Shown here one piece after another: positions 26,901 to 34,033 of a stretch of DNA of 64,000 nucleotides; within the stretch, counting starts at the first letter, position 1; every line of letters begins with the position of its first letter. The notes under the pieces are model-generated. The model searched no databases, was not told where the DNA came from, and was given only the letters and a program-made list of their open reading frames with translations. This DNA is from Chryseobacterium sp. MEBOG06. GTDB taxonomy: Bacteria; Bacteroidota; Bacteroidia; Flavobacteriales; Weeksellaceae. Location: positions 4,092,001 through 4,156,000 of the forward strand of contig NZ_CP084580.1 of NCBI RefSeq assembly GCF_021869765.1. The letters are read 5' to 3'. The position numbers and the translations under genes were made by a program.

Positions 26901-27575
26901 TCCGGAATTCAACACGAGTAACGGGGTTCTTGAAGAAAAAGTTCCTGAAATATAGAACTCCGAACTTCCCATGGTAAGGGTTCTGGTCTTAGTTCCTGAA
27001 TTTCCGATATAGCTTCCTAAGGTTACCTTATAATTACCGGAGATAAAGGTTCCTGCATTATGCTGTAAATTTCCGGAAACCGAAAAATCATCAGCCAGGC
27101 TGATGCTATTTTCTTCATAAAAGAATACATTGGAAGCAGTAACTGAAACACTGTTACTTTTGATGGTCTTTGGAGTATTTTTGTTCCGGTAATAAATGGA
27201 AGTTACGGCAACTGACATGCCCGCCTGCCACTCGGATGATCCGTAGATATTCAGTTCTTTACCGTTCCCGGTCAAAGCCGGAGCAACTCCGCTTCCTGAA
27301 AACTTAATATTGTAGCAGTTGGCCGTCACATTCAGTGTAATTGTTTTGCTGGCCAATGTAAAACCGGAATTAGAATCAAAAAAGACATTATCTGTAGGCC
27401 CGGGAACTACCGTAGGCAATGCTGTACCGCCGGAAACGGTACGCCAGTGTCCGATATCACTCCAGTTTCCACTTCCTCCTACCCAGTAGTAATTGGCTGC
27501 TAAAGCTTTTACTGACCAACAAAACAGCATGAGAAGTGAAATGACAGACTTAAAAATATATTTTCGTTTTTTCAT
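23943..27575 (-). CDS. Giant secreted repeat protein 3 (three YWVGGSGNW units)
   Basis: A 1210-residue exported paralogue of giant proteins 1 and 2. The start at 27575 (MKKRKYIFKSVISLLML) is chosen because it gives a proper signal peptide ending VKALAA. A longer frame from 27728 would bury that signal behind 51 hydrophilic residues. Three units follow with the same ordered motifs (NYYWVGGSGNWSD, VPGPTDNVFFDSNSGFT, LNIYGSSEWQAGM, GNNTGWNFP), then a PKD/Ig-like end closing SMINPGLPLRNY. Unlike its paralogues it has no small partner gene in front: the module -7 box is 278 nt upstream with only a stub between. Predicted surface protein, function unknown. Confidence 0.88.
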   Translation of the reverse strand: MKKRKYIFKSVISLLMLFCWSVKALAANYYWVGGSGNWSDIGHWRTVSGGTALPTVVPGPTDNVFFDSNSGFTLASKTITLNVTANCYNIKFSGSGVAPALTGNGKELNIYGSSEWQAGMSVAVTSIYYRNKNTPKTIKSNSVSVTASNVFFYEENSISLADDFSVSGNLQHNAGTFISGNYKVTLGSYIGNSGTKTRTLTMGSSEFYISGTFSSRTPLLVLNSGTSGIILSGNNTTLDPYEGQIFYNVTFENSGLKSSLGLSQTDKVYYNRVEFKGDGKLTRDNEIKELILSKGKTYSLQNNATQTITSSLKAHTPDCGAWIMINSSLSGTQAGIVADAGVDIDVSGVIIRDIDASGGAAFTAVKSVDSGNNTGWNFPVSASQNLYWVGGSGNWDDKGHWSQTSGGPGGYCMPGPTDNVFFDSQSGFTSASKMVTINVTANCHDITFSGSAVAPALRGSGKELNIYGSSEWQMGMSVGIMSVYYRNSRENKTVKANGVSMVGDNVFFDEENSISLLDNLTVAGALFHNAGTLNTNNYKLTLGSYYGDSGTRLRVLNMGSSDFYISRSSGGSFSTNSSTAITVNAGTSHIHFLGTTPVMSPYKDQTFYNVTFEAGTTGMLGQYQTAKAYYNRVEFRGDGSFIGDSQISDLIFAEGKTYSLQDTSTQTITSSLVAHASDCGDWIMINSSTSGTQARLVAAHGVAMDISRVIIRDIDASGGAVFTTSGSADGGNNTGWNFSTSAVQNLYWVGGSGSWNDKAHWSPASGGLGGFCIPGPFDNVFFDADSGFSGSSKTVTLNVTANCQNIIFSGSTVVPTLSGNGKELNIYGSSEWQSGMTVGIGSVYYRNTSTPKTIKSNGASVMGDVYFDEESSVSLLDDFSALGKIRHHVGTWNTNDHTVTLGAGYFANYFKARPKIANLGSSELYISGDNGAFSSNASGLILNAGTSSLHFTGGNSLVDPYTGQTFNNVSFEESSTSGQLGKEQSDKVYYNHVEFKGDGKLMMDNEIKELILMAGRTYALESGKTQAVTDHLYASGNSCFILFLKSSTGGTQANLNVQTPSANFDFANVKDINASGEPLHFGSKSSNTGNNNNIIFDPYSPGSFSGFAGQNWSCAGFNNSNPSSYTLSSAGFYGNPSTVYEWTKIDDPAHTGIISTKDSLDMRPFGYGVYHIKVTYSTAGSGDYCVVEESITVKKCIPSMINPGLPLRNY

Positions 27576-27747
27576 AAGGTACAATCTAATTGTTAGTAAA
27601 TTATCCCACGTGAGTTTTTCACGACAGTATTGGAAATACTTATTGTATGAATCACTTTTCTCTGGTAACACAATATTTTTTTGTGGCAGGTTTCTGCGAC
27701 CAAAAGAATTCATCAGATCCTGACTCAAAAACAGAAGCCGATTAAAG

Positions 27748-27759
27748 CTATTTTTTCAT
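27748..27759 (-). pseudogene. Possible start-codon stub of a lost partner gene
   Basis: On the minus strand ATGAAAAAATAG encodes Met-Lys-Lys-stop at 27759. It lies 94 nt from the module 5 -7 box, where the intact partner genes start (88 and 91 nt). Partner proteins begin MKK or MKR. It is very short, so this is suggestive only. Confidence 0.3.
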
Positions 27760-27852
27760 CTTATTTTACTTTTAAAAGTGCATCATAAAATGAGAATGCT
27801 GAAAATAAATATTGTTTTTTCACAACCTATCGGCACTGTTTTTAAGGGGCTG

Positions 27853-27920
27853 CAAAACTAACCTGAAAAGATGGGATATACAAGGAAAAGGCTGTCACTA
27901 TTCAGGAATAATGACAGCCT
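27853..27920 (-). promoter_or_regulatory. Operator-promoter module 5 (giant protein 3)
   Basis: Near-perfect 32-bp inverted repeat at 27889-27920 (AGGCTGTCACTATTCA / GGAATAATGACAGCCT), then on the minus strand 5 nt, CTTG, exactly 20 nt and TAGTTTTG (27853-27860), a perfect TAnnTTTG. The untranslated leader to 27575 is unusually long for this family. Confidence 0.72.
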
Positions 27921-28047
27921 TTATCAAACAACAAAACACTGAAAAACAGAACCATACATTCCAAAACAGGATAACAAATCAAATCAAGACCATTTCTTTA
28001 ATTTTGAGAATTACCACTAATAAATTTTCATAAAATTTATAAATAAG

Positions 28048-28116
28048 ATGAAAAAAATACATCTTTTACGGGTACTTTTTTCAGCTGTTTTTTCATTGCT
28101 GACCCCTTTCTTCTAA
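28048..28116 (+). pseudogene. Signal-peptide-like stub of an exported protein
   Basis: A 22-codon frame MKKIHLLRVLFSAVFSLLTP followed by two Phe and a stop. It has the charge and hydrophobicity of a secretion signal. In another frame, directly after it, the sequence continues SSKNEAKETKVRKYLDENQ, a plausible mature start, so a frameshift may have broken a lipoprotein gene. The remainder down to 28271 holds only the promoter of the next gene. Confidence 0.35.
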
Positions 28117-28231
28117 AAACGAAGCTAAAGAAACGAAAGTCAGAAAATATTTGGATGAAAATCAAAGGATTTACAGCTTTTTAAAAAAGAAGCTTTGCTT
28201 AGAAAAAATTTATTTTTTTAAGGTTTTACAT

Positions 28232-28239
28232 TATATTTG
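28232..28239 (+). promoter_or_regulatory. Promoter -7 box of the DUF72 gene
   Basis: TATATTTG matches TAnnTTTG, 32 nt before the ATG at 28272. Confidence 0.6.
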
Positions 28240-28271
28240 TCAGATCATTTAACTTCACAAAAACTTAAAAT

Positions 28272-29162
28272 ATGAAATTCGGACAGGTAGAAGATCCTTC
28301 AGCAATAGATTTTACGTTACCAAAAGATCATTCCAGAACCAAAGAAATTTTAAGTCAAAATAAAAAAGGCTTAGAGAATATTTCCATAGGATGTGCTAAA
28401 TGGAATAAAACAGATCTTAAAGGATTTTATCCTAAAGGAACGAAAGATGAACTGACCTATTATGCCACTCAGTTTAATTCTATTGAACTGAATGCTACAT
28501 TCTACGGAATGCCTACTCCTGATCAGGTAAAAACGTGGAAGGAGAAAACTCCCGAAAATTTTAAATTTTTCCCTAAAATCACCAATACGGTTTCTCACTT
28601 CAGAAGACTGATTGATGTAACGGATCCGGTTACCCATTTCGCTTCAGCAGTGATTAATTTTGATGAAAAGCTGGGGATGGCCTTTCTTCAGCTTCATGAT
28701 AATTTCAAGCCTAAAGACTATGACAGGCTGGAAAAATTTGTAAAAGAATGGCCCAAAGAAGTACCTCTGGCTATAGAGCTTAGAAATACGGAATGGTTTA
28801 CCAACGAAGAAATCCTTAATACAACCTGTGAGCTTTTTGAAGCCCATCATATTACCAATATCATTGTAGATACAGCAGGAAGAAGAGATATGCTTCACAT
28901 GCGCCTTACGACCCCCAACGCGTTCATCCGCTATGTAGGGGCGAATGCAGAAAGCGATTATAAAAGACTGGATGACTGGATGAAGCATTTAACAAAATGG
29001 AAAAAAGAAGGTCTTCAAAATCTGTACTTTTTTGTACACCAGAATATAGAAAAAGCTTCCCCTCTGCTATCGGCCTATTTCATCAAGAAGATGAACCAGG
29101 AATGGAAAACCGATATTCATATTCCACAAATGGCAACTGAAAGTACAGGAACTCTTTTTTAA
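28272..29162 (+). CDS. DUF72 (YecE-type) TIM-barrel protein
   Basis: Member of the DUF72/YecE family, a TIM-barrel fold of uncertain biochemical role. The 296 residues show the family landmarks: IGCAKWNKTDLKGFYP near 37, YYATQFNSIELNATFYGMP near 63-81, LQLHDNFKPKDYDRLEKFV in the middle, LAIELRNTEWF, and LYFFVHQNIEKASPL near the end. It is a complete, soluble, single-gene unit with its own promoter box. Upstream lies the accessory island; this gene marks the return to ordinary chromosomal genes. Confidence 0.93.
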   Translation: MKFGQVEDPSAIDFTLPKDHSRTKEILSQNKKGLENISIGCAKWNKTDLKGFYPKGTKDELTYYATQFNSIELNATFYGMPTPDQVKTWKEKTPENFKFFPKITNTVSHFRRLIDVTDPVTHFASAVINFDEKLGMAFLQLHDNFKPKDYDRLEKFVKEWPKEVPLAIELRNTEWFTNEEILNTTCELFEAHHITNIIVDTAGRRDMLHMRLTTPNAFIRYVGANAESDYKRLDDWMKHLTKWKKEGLQNLYFFVHQNIEKASPLLSAYFIKKMNQEWKTDIHIPQMATESTGTLF

Positions 29163-29298
29163 AAGAATTAGACCCTACTTAAAGGGCAATACCTATTTAA
29201 TAATTTACCTTCAAAAAATATAAATCCTTTTCATAGCAGAAAAATGTCTACATTAGAGTATACCTTATTTCACTAATAGGGTATGTTTTAAAATAAAT

Positions 29299-29532
29299 AT
29301 GATGGAAAAGGAAATTTGCAAAATCAGTATTACCAGCAGCTGGCTTGGTGATGAATATACTTTTTATGATAACTCTAAGATAAAAAGAGTATATGACAAT
29401 CACAGCCTGAATTCTAACAGAATTGAATGGCTGGAACCTCAGCAGATCAGCAAACAGAATAAAGACAGGCTGGTAAGAAGCTGCCCGGAAGAATTTAAGG
29501 AACAGATCATGCAGATCCTGAATTATCCTTAG
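29299..29532 (+). CDS. Small conserved-looking hypothetical protein
   Basis: 77 residues (76 if the second Met at 29302 is used). No signal peptide, membrane segment or known motif. The sequence has normal coding composition (ISITSSWLGDEYTFYDNSK, then RVYDNHSLNSNRIEWLEP) and is followed by a symmetrical hairpin. I do not recognise it; the acidic and aromatic mixture suggests a small folded cytosolic protein. Confidence 0.65.
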   Translation: MMEKEICKISITSSWLGDEYTFYDNSKIKRVYDNHSLNSNRIEWLEPQQISKQNKDRLVRSCPEEFKEQIMQILNYP

Positions 29533-29541
29533 TAAAAAATG

Positions 29542-29579
29542 ATAGGTAATGAGAAGTATAAAAACAATTCATTACCTAT
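29542..29579. terminator. Bidirectional terminator between convergent genes
   Basis: Stem ATAGGTAATGA / TCATTACCTAT (one mismatch) with a 16-nt loop, between a plus gene ending at 29532 and a minus gene ending at 29588. Confidence 0.6.
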
Positions 29580-29587
29580 ATAATATA

Positions 29588-30187
29588 TTATTTTGTCTTA
29601 TTTTTTTTCAGCAGAAGTGCGAGATTAAGAAATAAAAGCAGAAAGTCTAAAGTAATCCAGATCCCCAGTTTTGTATTCTCATAATTATAGGCATCCACCT
29701 GTTTTTTTGCCGCTTCGGAAAGCTTCATACTCTGATTGATATAATTCTGTACTTCTACAATCTGATCAATATTTTTATTGGGCACAGAGTGTTGGGAAAA
29801 GTAGACAAGGTTCTTTTTCCCAAGATATCCTGCGATCCAGTATTCATCAGACTTATCCATTTTAAGATATTCTATTCTGTAATATTCCGGACGTATTTTA
29901 CCAATGTGCTTCGGTTCCAGCGTTGTTGTTTTATCTGTCTTGCTTACATTAATAAGATAAAAATCGAGGGTCTGCGGAAGTTTATTGACTACCTGCAGTC
30001 CAACGGAATTGGCTACAAATGCAACAGCACTTTTCTTAATAAACCAATAGGTAAAAACAGAGATCGAAGAAACTACGGTTACAATGCGAAACAGCTTGGC
30101 CCATTTTGCTATAGGCCCCGATTTTACCTTGAATAGAACCAAGGAAAAGATAGAAGCGAGAAATATTATAAAAATAATCAGTGTCAT
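29588..30187 (-). CDS. Membrane protein of unknown function
   Basis: 199 residues with hydrophobic segments at about 2-18, 31-47 and 176-193, and a basic tail KKNKTK. The middle (about 60-150) is soluble and contains NVSKTDKTTTLEPKHIGKIRPEYYRIEYL. I do not recognise a family. Its -7 promoter box ends only 7 nt before the start codon, so the transcript would be almost leaderless. It is divergent from the beta-barrel gene at 30256. Confidence 0.75.
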   Translation of the reverse strand: MTLIIFIIFLASIFSLVLFKVKSGPIAKWAKLFRIVTVVSSISVFTYWFIKKSAVAFVANSVGLQVVNKLPQTLDFYLINVSKTDKTTTLEPKHIGKIRPEYYRIEYLKMDKSDEYWIAGYLGKKNLVYFSQHSVPNKNIDQIVEVQNYINQSMKLSEAAKKQVDAYNYENTKLGIWITLDFLLLFLNLALLLKKNKTK

Positions 30188-30193
30188 ATTCTA

Positions 30194-30201
30194 CAAAGAT
30201 A
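30194..30201 (-). promoter_or_regulatory. Near-leaderless promoter -7 box of the 30187 gene
   Basis: TATCTTTG on the minus strand matches TAnnTTTG and ends 7 nt before the ATG at 30187, implying a transcript that starts at or next to the start codon. Confidence 0.55.
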
Positions 30202-30221
30202 CTTCTTCTCTGTATTTTATC

Positions 30222-30229
30222 TATATTTG
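30222..30229 (+). promoter_or_regulatory. Promoter -7 box of the beta-barrel gene at 30256
   Basis: TATATTTG matches TAnnTTTG, 26 nt before the ATG at 30256; divergent with the box at 30194. Confidence 0.6.
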
Positions 30230-30255
30230 CCACCAAATTTTAACTTAAACTAACC

Positions 30256-31500
30256 ATGAAAAAAACACTTTCAGGACTTATTTTGTTTAGTATAGCTTCA
30301 TTTTATGCACAGGTAAAATTCGAAAAAGGGTATATTATAGACCAGAATAATGTAAAAAAAGAGGTTCTCATCAAAAATAAAGGATGGGTAAGCAATCCTG
30401 ACAATTTCGTTTTCAAAACAGATGAGAATTCAGCCGAAGATAAAGGAACGCCATCTACAATCAAGGAATTCGGGATCTATAACGACTCCAAATATGTTAC
30501 CTATAATGGAAATATCGACTACTCATCTGATGACATTTCCAGTTTTTCCAACACCAAAGAACCTAAGTTCGTCAAAAGCTCAGTATTCCTGAAAGAGCTT
30601 GTTGCCGGAAATAAAAATTTATACACCTACAAAGGTCATATTACAAGGTATTTCTATTCAGAATCAGATTCAACCATTCAACCTTTGATTTATAAAAAAT
30701 ATTTCTTTAACGGAAACAGCTCTCAGGTTGCTACCAATGAACAGTATCTTGATCAGTTAAAAACTATTTTTGCGGATAACACCAATGCTCAGTCTTTAGT
30801 AAACAAAACACAGTATACAGCTTCCAGCTTAACGAAAATATTTAAAACTTATAATGGTGAAAATTCTGACGGATCAACAGCTCAGAACAGCGACCAGTCT
30901 TTCACTGAAACTAAAAAGAAGCCAAAATTCAACCTTAGTATCAGACCGGGGATTAATTTTTATGCGCCATTGGAGTTGAAGGAATCTTACCGCAATCCCG
31001 GTTTCCCTTCAAAATCTAACTTCAGAATTGGTGTGGAAGCAGAATTGGTTTTACCGTTTAATAAGAATAAATGGTCTGTGATCCTTGAGCCTACCTATGC
31101 TCAGTATACCAATAAAAAAACAACTATCCGCACAGATGATAATCTGTATAATATGACAATGGACAGCTATTCTTTTATTAGTATTCCTGTAGGGATAAGA
31201 TATTCTATGTTTTTGAATGAAAAATCAAAAATCTTCGTTAATGTCGCTACCAATGTATTGAATGTAAGAACAAGTTCATCAGCTTCAATAGATGTGGATT
31301 ACGATAATGCTGTATTTGATAAGATTGCTCTTGCTTCCACTCAAAGCTTCAGAGGTATGTCTCTTGGGGCAGGATTCAATTATCATAACAAATTCAGTGT
31401 AGAGGCAAGATTTAGCAGCAGCACAAACATCCTTTATAAGGACCTTCCTCACGCAGATCTTAAATCTTTCTCTTTAATCCTGGGATATAATATTTTCTAA
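30256..31500 (+). CDS. Exported outer-membrane beta-barrel-like protein
   Basis: 414 residues with a signal peptide (cleavage after ASFYAQ at about 19). An N-terminal soluble half follows (YIIDQNNVKKEVLIKNKGW and similar). From about residue 230 the C-terminal half has alternating strands typical of small outer-membrane barrels (FNLSIRPGINFYAPL, FRIGVEAELVLPF, FISIPVGIRYSMF), ending FSLILGYNIF with a terminal aromatic residue. It resembles PorT-type barrels of Bacteroidota; the specific role is unknown. The last 4 bp overlap the convergent HD-domain gene. Confidence 0.8.
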   Translation: MKKTLSGLILFSIASFYAQVKFEKGYIIDQNNVKKEVLIKNKGWVSNPDNFVFKTDENSAEDKGTPSTIKEFGIYNDSKYVTYNGNIDYSSDDISSFSNTKEPKFVKSSVFLKELVAGNKNLYTYKGHITRYFYSESDSTIQPLIYKKYFFNGNSSQVATNEQYLDQLKTIFADNTNAQSLVNKTQYTASSLTKIFKTYNGENSDGSTAQNSDQSFTETKKKPKFNLSIRPGINFYAPLELKESYRNPGFPSKSNFRIGVEAELVLPFNKNKWSVILEPTYAQYTNKKTTIRTDDNLYNMTMDSYSFISIPVGIRYSMFLNEKSKIFVNVATNVLNVRTSSSASIDVDYDNAVFDKIALASTQSFRGMSLGAGFNYHNKFSVEARFSSSTNILYKDLPHADLKSFSLILGYNIF

Positions 31501-32141
31501 TCTACATTCCATTCTTTATAAAACTGGTCGAGGAAATTCAGCATATACTGGTGTCTTTCTTCGGCCATTCTTTTTCCTTCCTCAGTATTCATCAGATCTT
31601 TCAGAAGTAACAATTTTTCGTAAAAATGATTGATGGTAGTCCCGTTGGATTTCTTATATTCTTCTTTAGACATTCCTAAATTAGGTTTTAGAGCAGGATC
31701 ATACATCAGGTTATTTTTGAATCCTCCAAAGTTGAATGTTCTGGCAATTCCAATAGCACCTATGGCGTCAATACGGTCTGCATCCTGTACAATTTTAAGT
31801 TCAATGGATGGATTTTCCGGAGCCTGGCTTCTGTTTTTGAATGAGATATTCTCAATCACAAATAAGACCTTTTGAATGATTTCTTCTGAAACATTCTGGC
31901 TTTCCAGGAACTCTCTTGAGATTTTTGGGGCAATGGTTTCGTCTCCGTTATGAAATTTAGGGTCTGCGATATCATGTAATAATGCAGATAATTCAACTAC
32001 TTCCCTGTCACAATCTTCTGTTTCTGCAATCTTTGCGGCAAGTTTCCAGACTCTTTCAATATGAAACCAGTCGTGTCCCGCTTCTGCTCCTTCTAATTTT
32101 TCTTTTACAAATTCTATTGTTTTGTTAATCGTACTTTTCAT
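31497..32141 (-). CDS. HD-domain phosphohydrolase
   Basis: 214-residue metal-dependent phosphohydrolase of the HD superfamily (YedJ-like), acting on a nucleotide or other phosphate ester. The metal ligands are visible: H27 in DWFHIERVW, H56-D57 in SALLHDIADP, and D120 in VQDADRIDAIG. It shares an ATGA overlap with the upstream alpha/beta hydrolase (its ATG at 32139-32141 overlaps the TGA at 32138-32140), so the two are translationally coupled. Its own stop overlaps the convergent barrel gene by 4 bp. The substrate cannot be told from sequence. Confidence 0.9.
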   Translation of the reverse strand: MKSTINKTIEFVKEKLEGAEAGHDWFHIERVWKLAAKIAETEDCDREVVELSALLHDIADPKFHNGDETIAPKISREFLESQNVSEEIIQKVLFVIENISFKNRSQAPENPSIELKIVQDADRIDAIGAIGIARTFNFGGFKNNLMYDPALKPNLGMSKEEYKKSNGTTINHFYEKLLLLKDLMNTEEGKRMAEERHQYMLNFLDQFYKEWNVD

Positions 32142-32983
32142 TGATCTATCAGTTCATTTAAAATAATATTCCAGAGCTTATGATTGTAGCTTCTAAAAAA
32201 ATTAACGTGTCCTATTTCTTTTTTATCAGATTCAGAAGTTCTTACCAACCGGTAAGTGGGTTTAAGATTAGGATAAGTATCATTTAGCAAACTCAGCACT
32301 CCCTTTTCTGTTAACCAGACGTCATCTTCAGCCCGAATTACGAATACTTTCTGCGTTAAATTCTTAGAATAATCATCAATTTTCTCCAGCAATCTGTTGG
32401 TTGATTTCTTGTTTAAAATTAAGGTTCTCCAGTCATATGCACAATTTTTTGGAAGACTTTCTCCGAGTCCAAACCAATGTGCCGGAAAATACCCTAATAA
32501 TGAAGTGGTTAATGGCTGAACAATTCCAAAACCAAGGTAGGCTTCAATTTTTGTTTTCAATCTAAGATTACCGACAAAGGCATTTTGTGTTCCTACAAAA
32601 ACAAATTCTTCAAACATTTTAGAGTCCTCATTCATCCCAAGAATAAGCGCACCTACAGAATGTCCCAGACAATACTTTCTGTATTGAGGAAAATTTTGGG
32701 TGATATACTGAGTTAATGTTTTATAATCTTTTGAGCCCCAGATTCTCATAGAGCTTTGAAAACCTCTTATCTTTTGGGGTTTGGAAAGCCCTATACCCCT
32801 ATAATCATAGGTAATAACAGTAAATCCCTGTTTTGCAAAATAATTGGCAAAGGAAAAATAGACCTGCTGCTTCACCCCTGTTGCTGAGTTAATGAGTAAT
32901 AGTTTTGCATTACTTTTTTCAGGCTGAAAAAGATGGGCAGTCAGAGAAACATGGTCTTCTGTAGTAAGTATTAGTTTTTCCAT
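32138..32983 (-). CDS. Alpha/beta hydrolase
   Basis: 281 residues from the start at 32983 (MEKLILTTEDHVSLTAHLF). A longer frame to 33019 would begin inside the upstream terminator and is rejected. The alpha/beta hydrolase fold shows as an oxyanion-region strand LLINSATGV, the YDYRGIGLS loop near 60-67, and the nucleophile elbow GHSVGAL with S109. The distal acid is probably in VIRAEDDVWLT and the histidine in EIGHVNFF near the end. Lipase, esterase or thioesterase activity is possible. It is translationally coupled to the HD-domain gene. Confidence 0.88.
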   Translation of the reverse strand: MEKLILTTEDHVSLTAHLFQPEKSNAKLLLINSATGVKQQVYFSFANYFAKQGFTVITYDYRGIGLSKPQKIRGFQSSMRIWGSKDYKTLTQYITQNFPQYRKYCLGHSVGALILGMNEDSKMFEEFVFVGTQNAFVGNLRLKTKIEAYLGFGIVQPLTTSLLGYFPAHWFGLGESLPKNCAYDWRTLILNKKSTNRLLEKIDDYSKNLTQKVFVIRAEDDVWLTEKGVLSLLNDTYPNLKPTYRLVRTSESDKKEIGHVNFFRSYNHKLWNIILNELIDQ

Positions 32984-32992
32984 ATTATAAAA

Positions 32993-33017
32993 GAAAAAAT
33001 CCACTATAAAAGTGGAC
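32993..33017 (-). terminator. Terminator of the sugar kinase gene
   Basis: Stem TCCACT / AGTGGA around a 5-nt loop, followed on the minus strand by six T, 56 nt after the kinase stop codon. Confidence 0.75.
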
Positions 33018-33072
33018 ATTTTACATTTATTTTTAAGTTAAATTCTGGACTTTCGATATGCCTTCAATAGTT

Positions 33073-33963
33073 TTAGGAACGGAAATCTGATATTCTCGGT
33101 AATCCTGTTTGAGATCCTTTCCCTCCTGATACCCTTGATGATACTTCATTTCCAAATTTCACACATTCTTCAATGGTGTTTCCATGGCAAAGCGCAATAG
33201 CAAAGCCTGAGGTAAAAGCATCTCCCATTCCCATCTTATAGACCGTTTCATCTTTATCATTTCTGTAATACTTCATCTCTGTACCGTCAAAATAGATAGT
33301 AGAGTTGGTATCATCTCTTACAAAGACCTTATTGAAGTACTTTTTAAGAACGTCTTCTCTTTTCTCCTCGCCAAAAATAATGTACAGTTCGCTGCTTTTA
33401 GCTACAATAAAATCAACATTCTCTAAGATTTCTTCGCTGACTCTCATTGCTGGCGAGGCATACAGCCCTACTTTTTTGCCATATTTTTTGGCTTTTCTGA
33501 TGGTATATTCTACCACTTCCATAGAAACTTCTAGCTGTACCAATACAAGATCTACAGTATGAAAATAGCGGTCTGCTTCGTCTATATGATTCTTATTAAG
33601 GTATTTATTGGCGGCAGGCACTACTACAATGGCAGCATTTCCGTGTGAGGTCGTCACATAGGCAGTCCCTGTAGCTTCTTTGTCTGTTTCATATACAAAG
33701 CCCACATTTACATTTTCGCCCACCAGATTCCTCATAATCTGCTGACCAAGAGGATCCATTCCTACGCATCCTATAAAATACACGCTTGCTCCCAATCTGG
33801 CCGTACCTACAGCCTGATTAGCTCCTTTACCTCCAAAATAGCTGTCTGAATTAACGGCCAAAACCGTTTCATTAGGTAAAGGAAGTTTTTCGGTGTCTAA
33901 TACCAAATCTATGGATGAGCTTCCTACAACAATAATCCGGGGTTGTTCTGATGAGAAATGCAT
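33073..33963 (-). CDS. PfkB-family carbohydrate kinase (ribokinase-like)
   Basis: 296-residue cytosolic kinase that transfers phosphate from ATP to a sugar, probably ribose. The substrate motif GGKGANQ is at 44-50, preceded by GSSSIDLVLDT. The catalytic motif GMGDAFTSGFA carries the base D248, and EVSSRVSGGKGSQTGLP closes the nucleotide site. Length and order fit RbsK. No ribose transporter or RbsD neighbour is present, so ribokinase is the best but not the only reading; another PfkB specificity is possible. It has its own promoter box and terminator. Confidence 0.88.
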   Translation of the reverse strand: MHFSSEQPRIIVVGSSSIDLVLDTEKLPLPNETVLAVNSDSYFGGKGANQAVGTARLGASVYFIGCVGMDPLGQQIMRNLVGENVNVGFVYETDKEATGTAYVTTSHGNAAIVVVPAANKYLNKNHIDEADRYFHTVDLVLVQLEVSMEVVEYTIRKAKKYGKKVGLYASPAMRVSEEILENVDFIVAKSSELYIIFGEEKREDVLKKYFNKVFVRDDTNSTIYFDGTEMKYYRNDKDETVYKMGMGDAFTSGFAIALCHGNTIEECVKFGNEVSSRVSGGKGSQTGLPRISDFRS

Positions 33964-34013
33964 TGTGTTTTATATTGGCTTTTAAGTTTAATATTTTAAG
34001 AAAAATGGTATTT

Positions 34014-34021
34014 CAAAAGTA
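34014..34021 (-). promoter_or_regulatory. Promoter -7 box of the sugar kinase gene
   Basis: TACTTTTG on the minus strand matches TAnnTTTG, 50 nt before the ATG at 33963. Confidence 0.5.
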
Positions 34022-34033
34022 ACTATTTTTTTA

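Noticed and set aside
27576..27728. Extended start of giant protein 3 at 27728
   Set aside because: It would place 51 hydrophilic residues before a good signal peptide; the start at 27575 matches the paralogues.
14036..27920. CRISPR array or ordinary REP elements
   Set aside because: The palindromes are kilobases apart with no spacers, so they are not a CRISPR array. Fixed spacing to promoter boxes argues against plain REP elements, though a terminator role is not excluded.
14036..27920. Invertible promoter flanked by inverted repeats
   Set aside because: Each promoter has a palindrome on only one side, and all five face the same way, so there is no flanked invertible segment.
32984..33019. 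Longer start of the alpha/beta hydrolase
   Set aside because: The extra codons lie inside the terminator of the upstream sugar kinase gene.
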